A stretch of 64,000 nt of DNA from Congeria kusceri (taxonomy: Eukaryota; Mollusca; Bivalvia; Myida; Dreissenidae): NCBI GenBank assembly GCA_027627225.1, contig JAPFQT010000361.1:76001-140000 (forward strand), written 5' to 3'. Below are positions 13,496 through 25,330 of this stretch, in pieces. Position 1 is the stretch's first letter. The number at the start of each line of letters is the position of its first letter. The notes beneath the pieces are model-generated. The model was not told where the DNA came from. It was given only the letters and a program-made list of their open reading frames with translations, and ran no database searches. A program made the position numbers and the translations under genes.

Positions 13496-14730
13496 ACTTA
13501 AAGACGTTCGCAACAAAAAGAAAATGATTGGGTTAATTTCTCCTTTTGCTTCATTATTTCGTTATTGTGTATAGGTTTCAATATACTTATTTCAATCAAT
13601 AAATATAAATATGTGTAAAAAATTAAGTTCCTGTCAATTGTTAAACGTTCATAAAGCCTTATAATTATCAAAACCACATGTAAACAATGTATTGCCAAAC
13701 ATATTAGTTAAAAAAGATCCATTAAATATCTTCATTCTATTTTGACAATTGATACGTTGTTTACGTAAACACGAAAGATGAATAAGGCTACACAGGTGCC
13801 CTATTTAAAGTCCAATATTTCCCGAACATGTTCGGTGACCCATTCTTTTTATTAATGTTTTGATGTAAGTATACGTTGGTGCATGTATGTGCGAAAATAT
13901 AAGAAATTCTGTCGTTTGGAACAAAATATATTGATGCATAATAAATTACGTTTTAAAGGTATTATTAGTACCCATTTGACCTATGTAAATGTCCAGCCAA
14001 ATTCATTATTTAAACAGTAAATATAGGTAAAGCTTTTTTTATTATCAAAATACACTTGTATATTGCCAAATAAGACATGTGATGACATATCAGTTGAAAG
14101 AACCATAACCTTGTTTGAAAAAAAGCTCTCCTACATGTACATTGATAAAAAAATCCAAACTGAAAAAGTTGGTTCGACAGGTACCGTATTCAAAACCCAA
14201 TATTTCCGGACAAAGCCGGTGACACCTATTTTTTAACACTGTTTTAGTTACAGTATACAATGACACATGTATATGGAAATTTAAACAAAATCTGTCGTTT
14301 GGAACAAAAGATATTCGAATATTTGATAATTAATTGATGTTTTCAAAGGCATATTAAATGCATAATTGACCTCATAAAGTGTACATTAAAGGTCATTTTT
14401 AAATGGTAACTATAGATAAAGCGCGTTTTATCATTAAAGTGCACTTGTATATTGCCAAACGAAAGATTGAAACAAAGATGCATTTAAAAATCTCTGTCCT
14501 TGTTTGAATATGAATGCTTTATATAAATGAACATTGCAAGTCACATAAACTGAAAGAAGGGCTTAGACAGGTAGCGTATGTAAACCCCAATATTTCGGGA
14601 ACAAGGCCGGTGACCCTATTTTTTAAGACTGGTTTAGTTTTAGGATGCATTGACACATGTGTATGCACATTTTTTTTTTAAATTGTCGTTGGAAAAAAAT
14701 TGGACGAAATTGTTGCGAACGTCTTTAAGT
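13496..14730. mobile_element. 1.2-kb non-autonomous inverted-repeat element with internal ~390-bp repeats
   Basis: The ends are a perfect 19-bp inverted repeat: acttaaagacgttcgcaac at 13,496-13,514 and its exact reverse complement at 14,712-14,730. Inside, a unit of about 390 bp is repeated: the phrase cccaatatttc recurs near 13,811, 14,198 and 14,587, followed each time by a ccggtgac-like phrase and then by ctgtcgtttgga or a close variant. The flanks correspond to a related site without the insertion at about 15,945-15,985. The palindromic termini allow either a TA or a TTAA target duplication. There is no transposase, so it must have moved, if it did, with help from elsewhere. Confidence 0.7.
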
Positions 14731-15988
14731 TTGACTTGCTGCATTTATCGCATTTTATATTGCACTCTTCTTAAATGCATTAAAAAACACACTTGCAGAT
14801 TGTTTAAATCTTTGTTAACCTGTAGGTGGACTAAAATATTTAATAAAGTTAACGGTTATCAATTTTAGCAGTAAATAATGACTACATGTAACATTGTTAG
14901 TTTAATATTGCTAGCATCATAAATACATAGCAACACACATGTTCAGTAAGTTATTCTATCATTAATAACAACCATTACTACCGTTAGAGTGAATATATAG
15001 CTATTACAACTATAAGAACAATAATAAAACTTCACAGATGAATATGACATGTAATAACTAATTAGTCCGATATCCTGGAACTGTTTGAGAACAACTGATC
15101 AGGTCTGACTTTCCATTAATGTTGTTTCAGGGTCTGATATAAAAAATATGAAAAAAAGTTTAAGTCTGATGCAGTTAAATAATAAGATACCATAGAATAA
15201 ATAAAATTAAGCATTAAAGTATAACATTATGCCGTCAGATTACGGTTATTTACATGTATTATCAAACTAAATTAAGTGCATGTTTAATATGAATACTTAA
15301 CATTTAATTTGTCCCTAGATGTGGGTTAAAGCATCCTGTTATGCCTTCAACATGAGGCACGCGAAAGTAACGCAGTACTTGAAATACAAAACGATGAAAT
15401 CCGTTTTAATATAATAAATGCATACATATTACGCTATCGAAGACATCATAATATATTGAAACAAAACGTAAACGCCCTTTCGCATGAGAGCTACACTGAC
15501 TTTTTAGAAGAGCACTCTTATACTTACTCAGATACATATTATTTCACTCATTTAAGAAAACCGCATTGAAACATGCAATTACATCTATCAAATAGGCAAT
15601 TGTGGCTCAATTATAGATCATGCATATACTACAATATAGAGCATAGAACACACTTTAGAACAAACCAAATGCATATACGTATTGTTTTCCAAAAATAAAC
15701 GTGCCCTATACTTTACTACAATATTAAAAAGCAAATATTTAAAACTACCTATATGATGGTTACTTTTGAGAAGTAATATTGCTAGCATTATAAATACATT
15801 GCAACATACATGTATGCTTGCTAATTACATTTTACTAACAACCTTTCTTTATTCGACCTCCCCTAATTCTGATGTATTGAACGCTAGAGTATTTGCACCA
15901 AGCTGCTGTAACAGTTTGCTGCCTCGTATCATTTGAAATAATTGGATTATCACTCAAATCTTACTGACTGCATTTATCGTTCTCAATG

Positions 15989-16400
15989 CACCCATATTAC
16001 CCAACCTTACTTTGACCTTAACCTTGACCTAATTTCACTTAGAATAATTCAAATGGGCTGATTCTTGGTTAACTAGATTTTACCGTTTCGTCTAGCACCA
16101 ACACCGCTTGCTACAACACTTTGATACTTACACAGTTGTTGCTTATGTCCTTCCCCAATCCACTCATATTACCCAACTTTACATTGACCTTGACCTTGAA
16201 CTAATTTGGACTTATACTGATTCAAAAGTGCCATTTCTTGGTTAACTAGATTTTACCGTTTAGTTTAGCACCAACACCGCTTACTACAACACTTGGATAT
16301 TTACACAGGTTTTACGTATGACCGTTCCCAATCCACCCATATCACCCAACCTTGCTTTGACCTTGACCTTGATCTAATTTGGACTAAGAAATTGGCTACC
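15989..16400. repeat. tandem ~172-bp repeat, 2.4 copies
   Basis: The phrase agcaccaacaccgctt recurs at about 16,094 and 16,265, and ttgaccttgacctt-like runs recur near 16,011, 16,183 and 16,357. No coding capacity. Confidence 0.75.
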
Positions 16401-16700
16401 CAACACCAACCGGGCGCATGTGTGTTTATCAAACGCAGAATCTTGTTCATCTAATCTTCACCAATCTTGCACAGTTTGTCTATTACCATGAGATTACAGT
16501 TGAAGTCGAATATAAGCAAGATCGGACCAGAAACACCAGAGTTATTGCCCTTTGTTGTGAAAAAAATATGCAAAAATGGACGTTATTCAGGATAGATACT
16601 TCATTTTTTATCCAATCTTCACCAATCTTGTACAATTTGTCTATGACCGTAAGATTAAAGGTTAAGTCGAATATAGTGATTCAATGTTGACCAAACTTGT
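16400..16700. repeat. ~180-bp repeat family, outlying copies
   Basis: Two units containing variants of ccaatcttcaccaatctt, then gaccataagattacagg, then caccagagttattgccc. The same family forms the array at 19,225-20,490. The open frame at 16,418-16,690 only follows the repeat. Confidence 0.7.
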
Positions 16701-17150
16701 ACATTTGCGCATGACCATACAAATTGATAAATGCAATTTGATTTCCAATAGTTGCTAGACTTGCATGCAGTTATTTGGACATGCAACATTGATGTCTTAA
16801 GAGCCTGCATTAACATCATTTATCATAATTGGACGGAAAATTATGACAGAAAAAGCAAAAACTTGACCTTATAGCACAGCCATCGCAATTATCGCATTGT
16901 AACTAGTTCTCCAAAACTGTTTGCAAAAAAGACATAAAAAACTACTGTCTCTGCATTGTCCATGACTTAATGAAAGTCAGGTAAGAATATCGAAGATAAT
17001 GATTTGAGAACCATTGGCAAAAAAATTGCACATCTACAACCCAACTCGTACTTTAGTTAGCTCATTGCACTAACCGATGTTTTAAATCAAAATTGATACT
17101 ATCCCCCTCTTCGTATTGTTCAGATAACTTAATTTTCAAACCTGTCATAA
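16701..17150. other. no recognisable feature
   Basis: AT-rich sequence between the 180-bp repeats and the LINE remnant; I see nothing assignable. Confidence 0.5.
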
Positions 17151-17154
17151 CAGT

Positions 17155-18135
17155 ATGGTCTTTATCTGTACCAGTTCTCAGGTGAGCGCTTTGCGCCATC
17201 ACGGCCCTCTAGTTTCGAAAGCTGAGTATATTAAAATAGTTCATAGAAGATTTGTTAAAAGAAAACTAGGGATTAAACTGATTTCTTCTAATTCAGTAGT
17301 CTATGGTGAGCTTGGACGCTTCCCTTTATACGTATATAACTCGTTATGTAAGAATTTAAAAATATTGTATAAAGCTATACACTGTTAAACAAAACAAATT
17401 GCATGTTGTTATAACGAATGAAAAAAGAAACTTTTGTTAAGTTTGAATGCATATAACTTTTTAGCATTTAAATAGATTTGACTGAACACTTCTGTTTGTT
17501 GCATAAGTTTGACTTATGAATCTACTAAAATTAATTGGTCCATTTTGAAAAGTAAAACGATTTTACAATAACCACTTGTGTTTATGTGTGTTCAATATAT
17601 ATGCGATATGATGCAGAAAATATTATGATTGGTTATCAAGGGTGCTAGCCTGGCTTCATAATACTGGCCTTTATGATGTATGGATATATCCAGAATCGGT
17701 CCAACATACCCATTTTTAAAACCAGACTAATTGACATGTACATAGTTTAAAGAAACATGATGTAAATGTAAAGAGTTCACTGACATTATATAAAGAGTTT
17801 AACACGATTTGAATTAGCAGATTATTTAGACAAAGTTTAAATCTGTAAGTTAATTATTTTTTTATCAAAACTAAGACTCTCATCGCATATGTTAAAAATG
17901 TATTCTGGCAGACAAGCAAATATTTTAAAAATGTCATGCAACACTAATGATAGACGACGACGAGACTTGTTGCTTTAAATTGGCACAATTTATTTGATGA
18001 CCTGAAACAACTATAAATATTGTATAATGTTCTCTTTCGCATTGCCATGCATAGGCTAATTGATGATAATTTTGTATAAGTAACGATGAACTGTAATTGT
18101 ACATGTTATATCAATAAACGTTCTGTTTTGTTCTG
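17155..18135 (+). pseudogene. LINE ORF2 C-terminus and 3' end, decayed
   Basis: The open stretch 17,155-17,388 includes VHRRFVKRKLG and VYGELGRFPLYV, which match the conserved region after the reverse transcriptase in a large group of invertebrate LINEs; the same YGELGR signature can be traced in the LINE at 53,020-54,270. Further on, interrupted by stops, come FELADYLDKV and LSKLRLSSHMLKMYSGR (about 17,808-17,912), which correspond to the segment before the terminal Cys motif of the same proteins. The copy ends in a typical LINE tail: aataaa at about 18,114 followed by gttctgtt repeats. Multiple stops and frame changes make it non-functional. The clade (CR1/L2/Jockey-like) is not resolved. 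Confidence 0.7.
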
Positions 18136-19220
18136 TTCAACACCCGGCTTTTCTAACGATGATGTCACAATGGCGTTTAAAGACTGTTCGGCCAATCTTA
18201 CTAAACTCAATTCCTAACATTGTTAGGATCTGAAGACATCGTATAACAGGTCACGTTCACATGACCTTCCGAACAATAAAACATCAGTCCTGCTGCGTCC
18301 AATGAACTTGCCTTTTGCACAGCAATGTTTGGCCACAGTTTTTTGATTCTCGAGAAAAAATCATTAACAGTTCATTTTCACGGGGAAAATAATGGATATA
18401 GTTGTACCTAAGGCGACTAAACATCAAAAGTTCACGTTAATTTCGTGCATAGTATTTGTGGTTTATATATGAAGTTATACCGCAATATTTTGAAGGCAAC
18501 AGTTTGATTGGCTTATAAAAAGGTCATCTGAACGTGATCCCTAATGCGAAGTCATCAGATCCAGTCAGCTGATAATATAGTAGCGTCCGACTGGAGATGA
18601 TTTTAATTAGATTGACTGTTTGGCATAACCAAACATTTAGAATGTTACGTATGTTCAATTTTACTCGATTCAAAGCGTTATTTCATACCTATTGTTTTGA
18701 TTATATTATCAGTAAGACACGCACAAACAAAGTGGTAACGAATTGATCGACATGGTTACGAAATAACCGACAATGAATGGTTGCAAAATGGCTGTGTTAA
18801 CGAAATAACCGAAAACCGCTGAAGACTACTCCTTTTCCTTGCAGGCTACCAGTTAGTAAATCAAAACCTGAAAGGGCCCTTTTAATTATTTAAGATAATG
18901 TATGGCATGTGTAATATAATGTGTATCTCATGTTATTTATTACAATTACAGTTTCTAAAAAAAAATCACGTCAAACTAATGACACCCCTAATTTTCGCTA
19001 TTCACAGTCTCCATGTTAAAGTGATTAAGATAATGCAGATACCGAAGTTTATTTGACAACCAGTTACTGCAATGTATCAGTTTTAAACTGTAGTATGGAA
19101 AATCGAGAACATGCATAATTTTGACTCAATAGGCTTCAAATCACTAACAATCATAGTCTGGTACCCGGCCGAACGTTTCAAAACACTAGTCCGTCTTCCG
19201 TGTGCCGTCAACAATTTGCT
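18136..19220. other. no recognisable feature
   Basis: Unique-looking AT-rich DNA. A small repeated phrase acgaaataaccga occurs twice near 18,758 and 18,800. No gene, RNA or element identified. Confidence 0.5.
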
Positions 19221-19224
19221 TTGT

Positions 19225-20490
19225 TCTCACGATAGAGACTTCACTTTTTATCCAATCTTTGCCAATATTGCACAGTTGTGTATGACCATACAATCTTGGA
19301 CGGGATTGTTATTGAGCCTAATCACACCAGTAACACTAGAGTTATTGCCCCTTTTTCATGCCAAAAAGTGCAAAAATGTCTTTTTCCAACATATAGATTT
19401 TATTTGCCATTCAATCTTTCACAGTTTGTGAATGACCATCAGATCTCAGCAGACGCCAAATAAATCGGCCAGATCGTGTTTCAAACACCGGAGATATTGC
19501 CCAGTTTGCATCAATTTTGCACAGTTTGTCTGTGGACATAAGATTACAAGTCAAATTGAATTTAAGCAAGATAGAGCCAGAAACACCGGAGGTATTGCCC
19601 TTTGTTTTTGGAAAATTATACAAAAATGGACATTATTCAGGATAGAGGCTTCATTTTTCGTCCAATTTTTACCAAGATCTGACGAGAAACACCAGAGTTA
19701 TTGCCCTCTGTTTGTGAAAAAATGAGCAAAAATGGACATTATTCAGTATAGAGACTTTATTGTTCATCCAGTTGTCATTGATCTTGAACAGTTTGCTATG
19801 GCCATAAGATTACAGGTTAAGTTGAATATAAGCAACATAGAGCCAGAAACACCAGAGTTACTGCCATTTGTTTAATCCCTTCTGTAAATTTAAATCACTG
19901 ATCACGACATTAAAACATGAGCCGTGTCGTGCGAAAACCGGGCTTAATGCATGTGCGTACAGTGTCATCCCAGAAAACCTGTACAGCCTGAAAGGGCTAA
20001 TCCGGGACGGCACTTTCCGCTTTTATGGTATTTTCTGTTTCACTGGATTTATTATTACCCTTTTAGTGAAAAAAATATAGAAAAATGAGCATTATTCAGA
20101 ATAGAGACTTCATTTTTATTCCAATCTTCACCAATCTTGCACAGTTTGTCTATTACCTTTAGATTACAGTTGAATACGAATATAAGCAAGATGGGGTCAT
20201 AAACACCGGAGTAATTGCCTTTTGTGAAAACAAATATGCAAAAATGGTCATTATTCAGAATTTTTCATCCAATCTTCACCAATCTTGCAGGGTTTGTCTA
20301 TGACCATAATATTAAAGGTGACGTCCAATATAAGCAAAATCGAGCCAGAAACACCAGTTTATTGCCCTTTGTTTGTGAAAAAATATACAAAAATGGACAT
20401 TTATTATTCAGGATAGAGACTGGTTTGTTATCCAATCTTCACCAATCATGGACAGTTTGTCTATGAACGCACCGGTGAAGTCGAATATAA
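19225..20490. repeat. tandem array of 150-180-bp units
   Basis: Repeated phrases include ttgcacagtttgtctatgacc, gccagaaacaccagagttat and atggacattattcagg. Units can be picked out near 19,245, 19,395, 19,500, 19,660, 19,765, 20,110, 20,270 and 20,430. The array runs directly into the gypsy integrase fragment at about 20,490 and is interrupted by a hairpin element at about 19,905-20,045. Confidence 0.75.
19905..20045. mobile_element. short hairpin-forming repeat inserted in the array
   Basis: Sequence with a central imperfect palindrome: gtgtcatcccagaaaacctg at 19,962 pairs with the reverse complement of ggctaatccgggacggcac ending near 20,012. It breaks the 180-bp array, which resumes after it. 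I recall similar hairpin repeats being abundant in bivalve genomes; this is not checked. Confidence 0.55.
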
Positions 20491-20917
20491 GCATGCTTTT
20501 CTCATGTTCAATCGCCAATTGAATGCCAAATTACCAAAACCGCCAGTTCAAAATGATGACTGCGAAATTCGTGATAAGGATAGTCGTGCTAAGACAAGAA
20601 ACAAACTATATGCAGACAAAAGGCGACGTACACAGCCAAGTAAACTTCATGTTGGAGATCGAGTTTTGCTAAAACGAGAACAGAAAAACAAATTCGAAAC
20701 TACGTTAGATCCGGTACCTGGAATTGTAATAGCAAGGAAAGGTTCAATGTTGACAGTTTTACACAAGGGAAAACACGTATACCGTGACGTATCGAAGTTG
20801 AAAATGGTGTTCAACCCGCAGACTCAGGTTCAGAAAAAAGACATACAAGTCAACCAGATAAACAACAACGTCCGACAGATAAACAACAACAACCAAAACA
20901 ACGTCCGCATAGAATGA
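20489..20917 (+). pseudogene. Ty3/gypsy integrase C-terminal fragment
   Basis: The open frame contains LMFNRQLNAKLPK, YADKRRRTQPSKLHVGDRVL and a small beta-barrel-like tail with VLHKGKHVYRDVSKLK. This order (target-site helix, basic stretch, HVGDRVLLK, then the strand-rich tail) is that of the integrase C-terminus of metazoan Ty3/gypsy polyproteins. The GAG, protease, reverse transcriptase, RNase H and integrase core are all absent upstream: the frame emerges straight from the 180-bp tandem array, so the element is 5'-truncated or recombined there. The C-terminus is unusually Asn/Gln-rich (repeats of QINNN). The surviving frame is intact to its stop, suggesting modest age. The methionine at 20,504 is internal, not a real start. 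Confidence 0.85.
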
Positions 20918-21561
20918 TACGTCCGCCTAAGCGTTTATATGATGAGTGACAGATAATTATATTGTGTATTTAAGTGAAAAATAATACATCATGTGTGTTT
21001 TAGTGAAGAGCCATAATAATGCTCTTATACAATCAGTAAACACAGTGAATATACGTTGTGTATGATTATTGACAATTTGTGCTAATATACTAATATTTCT
21101 ACTTCGAGAAATATTTATATCTATATTTTTCTCGTGGGAAGAATTAGTGAAATATAATACTCATGTCAACAGTGTTTCTCACTCTAGAACCAATACAGCG
21201 ATATTTTGATAACAATTCTCATATTCAGATGGTTGGTTGAAATACTTGTTTTGTTAATCACATAATATCAATTATAGTTGACAATGATCACTAAGCAATG
21301 TGAAAAAGTTCTTCTCAAGTGACTATGTGATGTTTACCAGACCCGAGAAGCTAGAACTTGGTGATAACAGGACATTATATTTGCGAAAGAGAATAAATTA
21401 ATGGGAAGATTAACCTAGTGTCCGAATGATAGACTTGTAGCAGAAAATCTTTCTTATGTTGAAATCTTGCTTATGTTGTTCAAACTATGATCAATTAAGT
21501 ATTAACACAGAATATTTTTCTATTGTTAATTAATGAGTTCTAATCTAAAGGTAAAGGAGGT
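20918..21561 (+). other. post-integrase region of the gypsy element
   Basis: AT-rich non-coding sequence between the integrase stop and the putative LTR. A short purine run, gtaaaggagg at 21,551-21,560, sits directly in front of the LTR and could be the polypurine tract. Confidence 0.4.
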
Positions 21562-21741
21562 TGTAGTAAGCAAGTACACCTATGTAGTACAATATTACCT
21601 CTGTATGCGTGGCGTGGTTTATAACTGAATGTATCTTGGTATTAGAGATAGTGTTGTATGTGACGCTGAATGCTACGGAAAGTAAATAAAGAATATTACC
21701 ATACTTCGGATCTGTGTTGTTCATACATCCGTCTGTTAACA
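21562..21741 (+). repeat. probable 3' LTR of the gypsy element (180 bp)
   Basis: Starts tgtagtaagc directly after a purine run and ends ctgttaaca, giving TG...CA ends. An aataaa signal lies at 21,685-21,690. Position and size fit a short gypsy LTR, but with no 5' partner in the window the call is an inference. Confidence 0.45.
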
Positions 21742-23813
21742 ATAATAAATACAATCACACAAAACAGTATTATTACAATTGCCTGTATACATATTCACTA
21801 AGACTAAAATGCATGTGGCGTTTACTGATTCGCGGAAGCTATGCTTACAACCTACTTTCCACAAAAATAGCCAGGGGTATTTATCAACAAAAGCAGCTTA
21901 AGGTTTAGTATCTCCGATTCTGATGCGTCCGCCATAGTTTATTTATAGATAGATATAACCTCTATTTATAAATTTAATAACATCTTCAGGAGTAAAGCTA
22001 GTTGAGGGAAAAATGTAATTCTAAATAATTCCAAATTACACAACCGTAATTCATATTAACATGCACGGCTAGATAATAAAAATTAATTCCCTATTCCGTA
22101 TTAATGTTCTTGTCTATGACCAAGTTTTCTGGATGCTTGTTGCAAGTATTTTAACACACTTGACATGGGCTGCTAGCCTGCAACACTGCAAGATATTTAT
22201 TATTGAATGAGTCACTTCTGTTGAACCGGTAATTGGAACATGTCGCTTACTCTATTTGCAGTGTGCTAAACAGGCTTCTCGCTCTGTTTCGTTATTGAGC
22301 AGAATTGAATGCACGATTTTAGCTTGTATACGCTTTCAAAAATAATAATTTCTAGACGAAAACTAATCTTCAAGCAAATAATGCAAGACTGTTAATTTGA
22401 TTCAGGGGCTTCATGCAAGTGTTTGTAAAAATACAATGTAATAGATTCTCAGTAGCGCGTTAGTTGAAATCAGAATTACACACTGATTAAAGTTGTCGAA
22501 TGGAATATTATACAGTTGATTGAAAGTGTTCATCGATATTCAGACATGGAATAACGATGTAAATGTAAACAAAATGGATAGTGATGACGAAAACCAGTTT
22601 TCACAAGACTTCAGAATTGTGTGTAGGCTTTGCAACTTGCAGGCCTTATTTATGTACGGGTAACGTTATAAACAGTGAATTAAACCATGTTTCGTTGCAG
22701 TATTAATTAACTTTACAATATTAAATGAGAATCTGGTCACTTTGTTCGCTTGATACAATGTAAACCTCGCCAATAAATTTCAAAACTCGGCCAATGCCAA
22801 TATGGAAAAACGCGGCCAATACGAGATTTGGCAAATCAGGATTCAGGATTAGCTTGGCCTAATAAGAGATCATATTTTGGCATTGTTTGCGCCATTTTTG
22901 TGCTATCATTTTATGCATTATTTTAAAAACGCGAACTAGTTATTTTTTTAGCAAGTACTTTATGTACTGTTTGGTCGTTATATTTAACAATAGGCAGTTA
23001 CAAGAATAAAAACATTGTTATTACTGCTGGCCTTGTAAAACTGAAAAATGCTGTATTCTATTTCTATCTGTATCGAAATAATAGTTTTAATACTTGTACT
23101 ATTAAAACTGAACGACGCTGCATGATATAATGTTAATTAATAAACTTGTCATGAATTAGTTGAATTCATATTGACCTTGTAAATTGGGCTGAAGACAGCC
23201 GTTTTGGCCTGAGGCCGTATGTTGGTCAAATATTGGGACGGTCACGTGGCACGAATGTCTATAGCTGACTGGATGATATACATTTGTATATATAATAAGA
23301 AGCCATATTATCAAGTTTAAAGGTGGGCTATTGAAGTTTATTCAAACAAATGTTTCCTTTTTAGCAACAGTGCACTCATAATTAACATGTTTCGCCAACA
23401 GTCTTTCTATGCTGTCGGCGTTTTGATTATTTACATCATTTCTACTGGAAATTTTTTGCACTTCTTGATTAACAGTTGAAAGTTGAAACAAGTGCAGCGT
23501 ATGGGTGATTCAAACGACAACGTTGGTGTGAAGTAGTCTCATTTTATTCTGAACAAGTATTAGATCACGCACCGTCTTCTAATATTTGAAATGGCATCTG
23601 TTTGCATCCACATAGTTCTGATATTGTCATATTAAGAAAAACAACTATATCTATTGAGTTAAATGTTACTTTTACTAACATTGCTTTTGTAGACAACATT
23701 ACAGTGCATTCAGGTACATACTACTTAATTTCCTATAATTCATAAAATGCAACAAATAGTAGTAATACACGCGAAAAAGAAAATGAATAAGTAATTCTAT
23801 AAAATATTATATC
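21742..23813. other. no recognisable feature
   Basis: No gene or element recognised. Between 22,765 and 22,850 the phrases ctcgccaat, ctcggccaat and gcggccaat occur close together, a local repetition without obvious meaning. Confidence 0.5.
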
Positions 23814-24110
23814 TTAAAGGGACCTATTTACAGAATCACAAAATTACAATTGTCCGATCCCCCAAATAAGAATATACGTAATCTTTTTAGTTCAGATGCG
23901 TCCATTTGTCAAGTTAAGACGGTTAATGGTCCAAATAAGAATATACGTAATATTTTTAGTTCAGATACGTCCAATTGTCAAGTTAAGACGTTTAATGGTC
24001 CAAATAAGAATTTACGTAATATTTTTTGTTCAGATACGTCCAATTGTCAAGTTAAGACTTTTAATGGTATATTTTAATAATAGAAAAATCCGTGCCCAAG
24101 TCTCTTTAAG
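23814..24110. mobile_element. small inverted-repeat element with 3 x 69-bp tandem repeat
   Basis: The ends ttaaagggacc and gtctctttaa form a short imperfect inverted repeat of the same type as the element at 43,117-43,376. Inside, a 69-bp unit beginning aaataagaat is repeated at 23,864, 23,933 and 24,002. Because 69 is a multiple of three, the array stays open in two frames (23,850-24,077 and 23,896-24,153). I regard this as by-product rather than a gene. Confidence 0.55.
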
Positions 24111-25129
24111 AATGTTAACACCAAAATTCGTACTTATTAGTAGTATTGTCTGACAATATGTTGACCTGCCACTCATTCATTTTATAAAAATAGCGCTCGC
24201 TTCGAACGCATTTTGGTCATATATAATTTATATTGTATGAAAACGCAGCAAATATACAAATGTATTGCAGAAGTGTTAACAGTAGCAATCTTATCAGATG
24301 GAAGTATCAATCTTATATAACAGTAATGCTTTATTTGCAACAGCATATAAACTGTTGTAATTTTACAAGGATTTTGTGGATTATCTTCACAACATTAACA
24401 AGTTGCCGGGTTACGGTACTCCCATGCTCAAATGACACATTTACCAAACTGCTATTCGGTATGAAATCTATATTAGTAAACGTGTATATACATGTTGATA
24501 ACCAATACAAACCGAGTTATTTGCTATAAATACAAAATACTCTCAATAATGTTAAAAGACACATCTATGCATAAAGAAATCGAGTCCAGGCGCAAATCGT
24601 GAGGTCACACAAACTGTTTATCTGATGTCACTAACGAGCTAAATATTGTTAATAGCGATTATATACATCCAGGCGTGCAAAGTGCACTAATCAGAGGTAG
24701 ATATTGTACGTAATTGTGTTGAATACATACACATAGAGACTGCTCCTTATTAAAATACAACTTTAATTAATCCTATACCATATATACACAAACGTTCTCG
24801 GTTTCCGTTTTATTAAGACTAAATTTACCATTTTCGGCATACTTTTAAGAACGTAATTACACTTATAAAAAGTAAAAGCTTCTGAAGGACCTGTGTAAAT
24901 AGAGGAAATTGGACGGTGGTAGATGCCACATAAAGCTAAACTAGTTAGAGACACGGTGTCTACGTAGTGGATGGTTACTTAAGAAAGCTTTCTGCAAAAT
25001 TTCTTTGCTATTGGTCTTATTTACTAGTAGTTTCCGAAATTTTCGATTTAATATGTCTATATAAGGAAAACTGCCACTCTCCCTGACTACATGGTCTGTT
25101 AACAAATATATGTTATATGAATTTGGTAG
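24111..25129. other. no recognisable feature
   Basis: AT-rich. The 98-codon open frame at 24,233-24,529 shows no motif I recognise and starts inside repeat-flanking sequence; not called. Confidence 0.4.
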
Positions 25130-25330
25130 TCATTGAAAGAAAAATTATTTGAAATATTTTTGAAATTTGTCAATTACGTTCAGAGAAAAAGACTTTCAAA
25201 GATTTCGAACAAAGAATGCCGAGAAAAAATAAACAATTCACCAATTGAAATATAACAATGTAAAAACGACATTTTACAAGCAGAAGTACGATTCTTTGAA
25301 TACCTATACAAAACAGCTATATCTGGACAA
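25130..25330 (+). pseudogene. possible LINE segment upstream of RT domain
   Basis: The forward frame reads NKECREKINNSPIEI, a stop, then KNDILQAEVRFFEYLYKT. The second part resembles the region just before the reverse transcriptase in L1/Tx1-like LINEs (a segment ending in FYxxLY). It could be the missing upstream piece of the LINE at 27,300. Weak evidence. Confidence 0.3.

Larger units (their letters stand above)
8680..15988 (-). repeat. right arm of giant imperfect palindrome
   Basis: Reverse complement of the left arm, with an extra block of about 1.85 kb at roughly 12,960-14,805. That block holds repeat sequence similar to 8,260-8,360 and the inverted-repeat insertion at 13,496-14,730. 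The outer end reads actgcatttat at about 15,970-15,983 and matches ataaatgcagt at 2,934. Open frames in this arm are short and not shared between arms. Confidence 0.85.
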
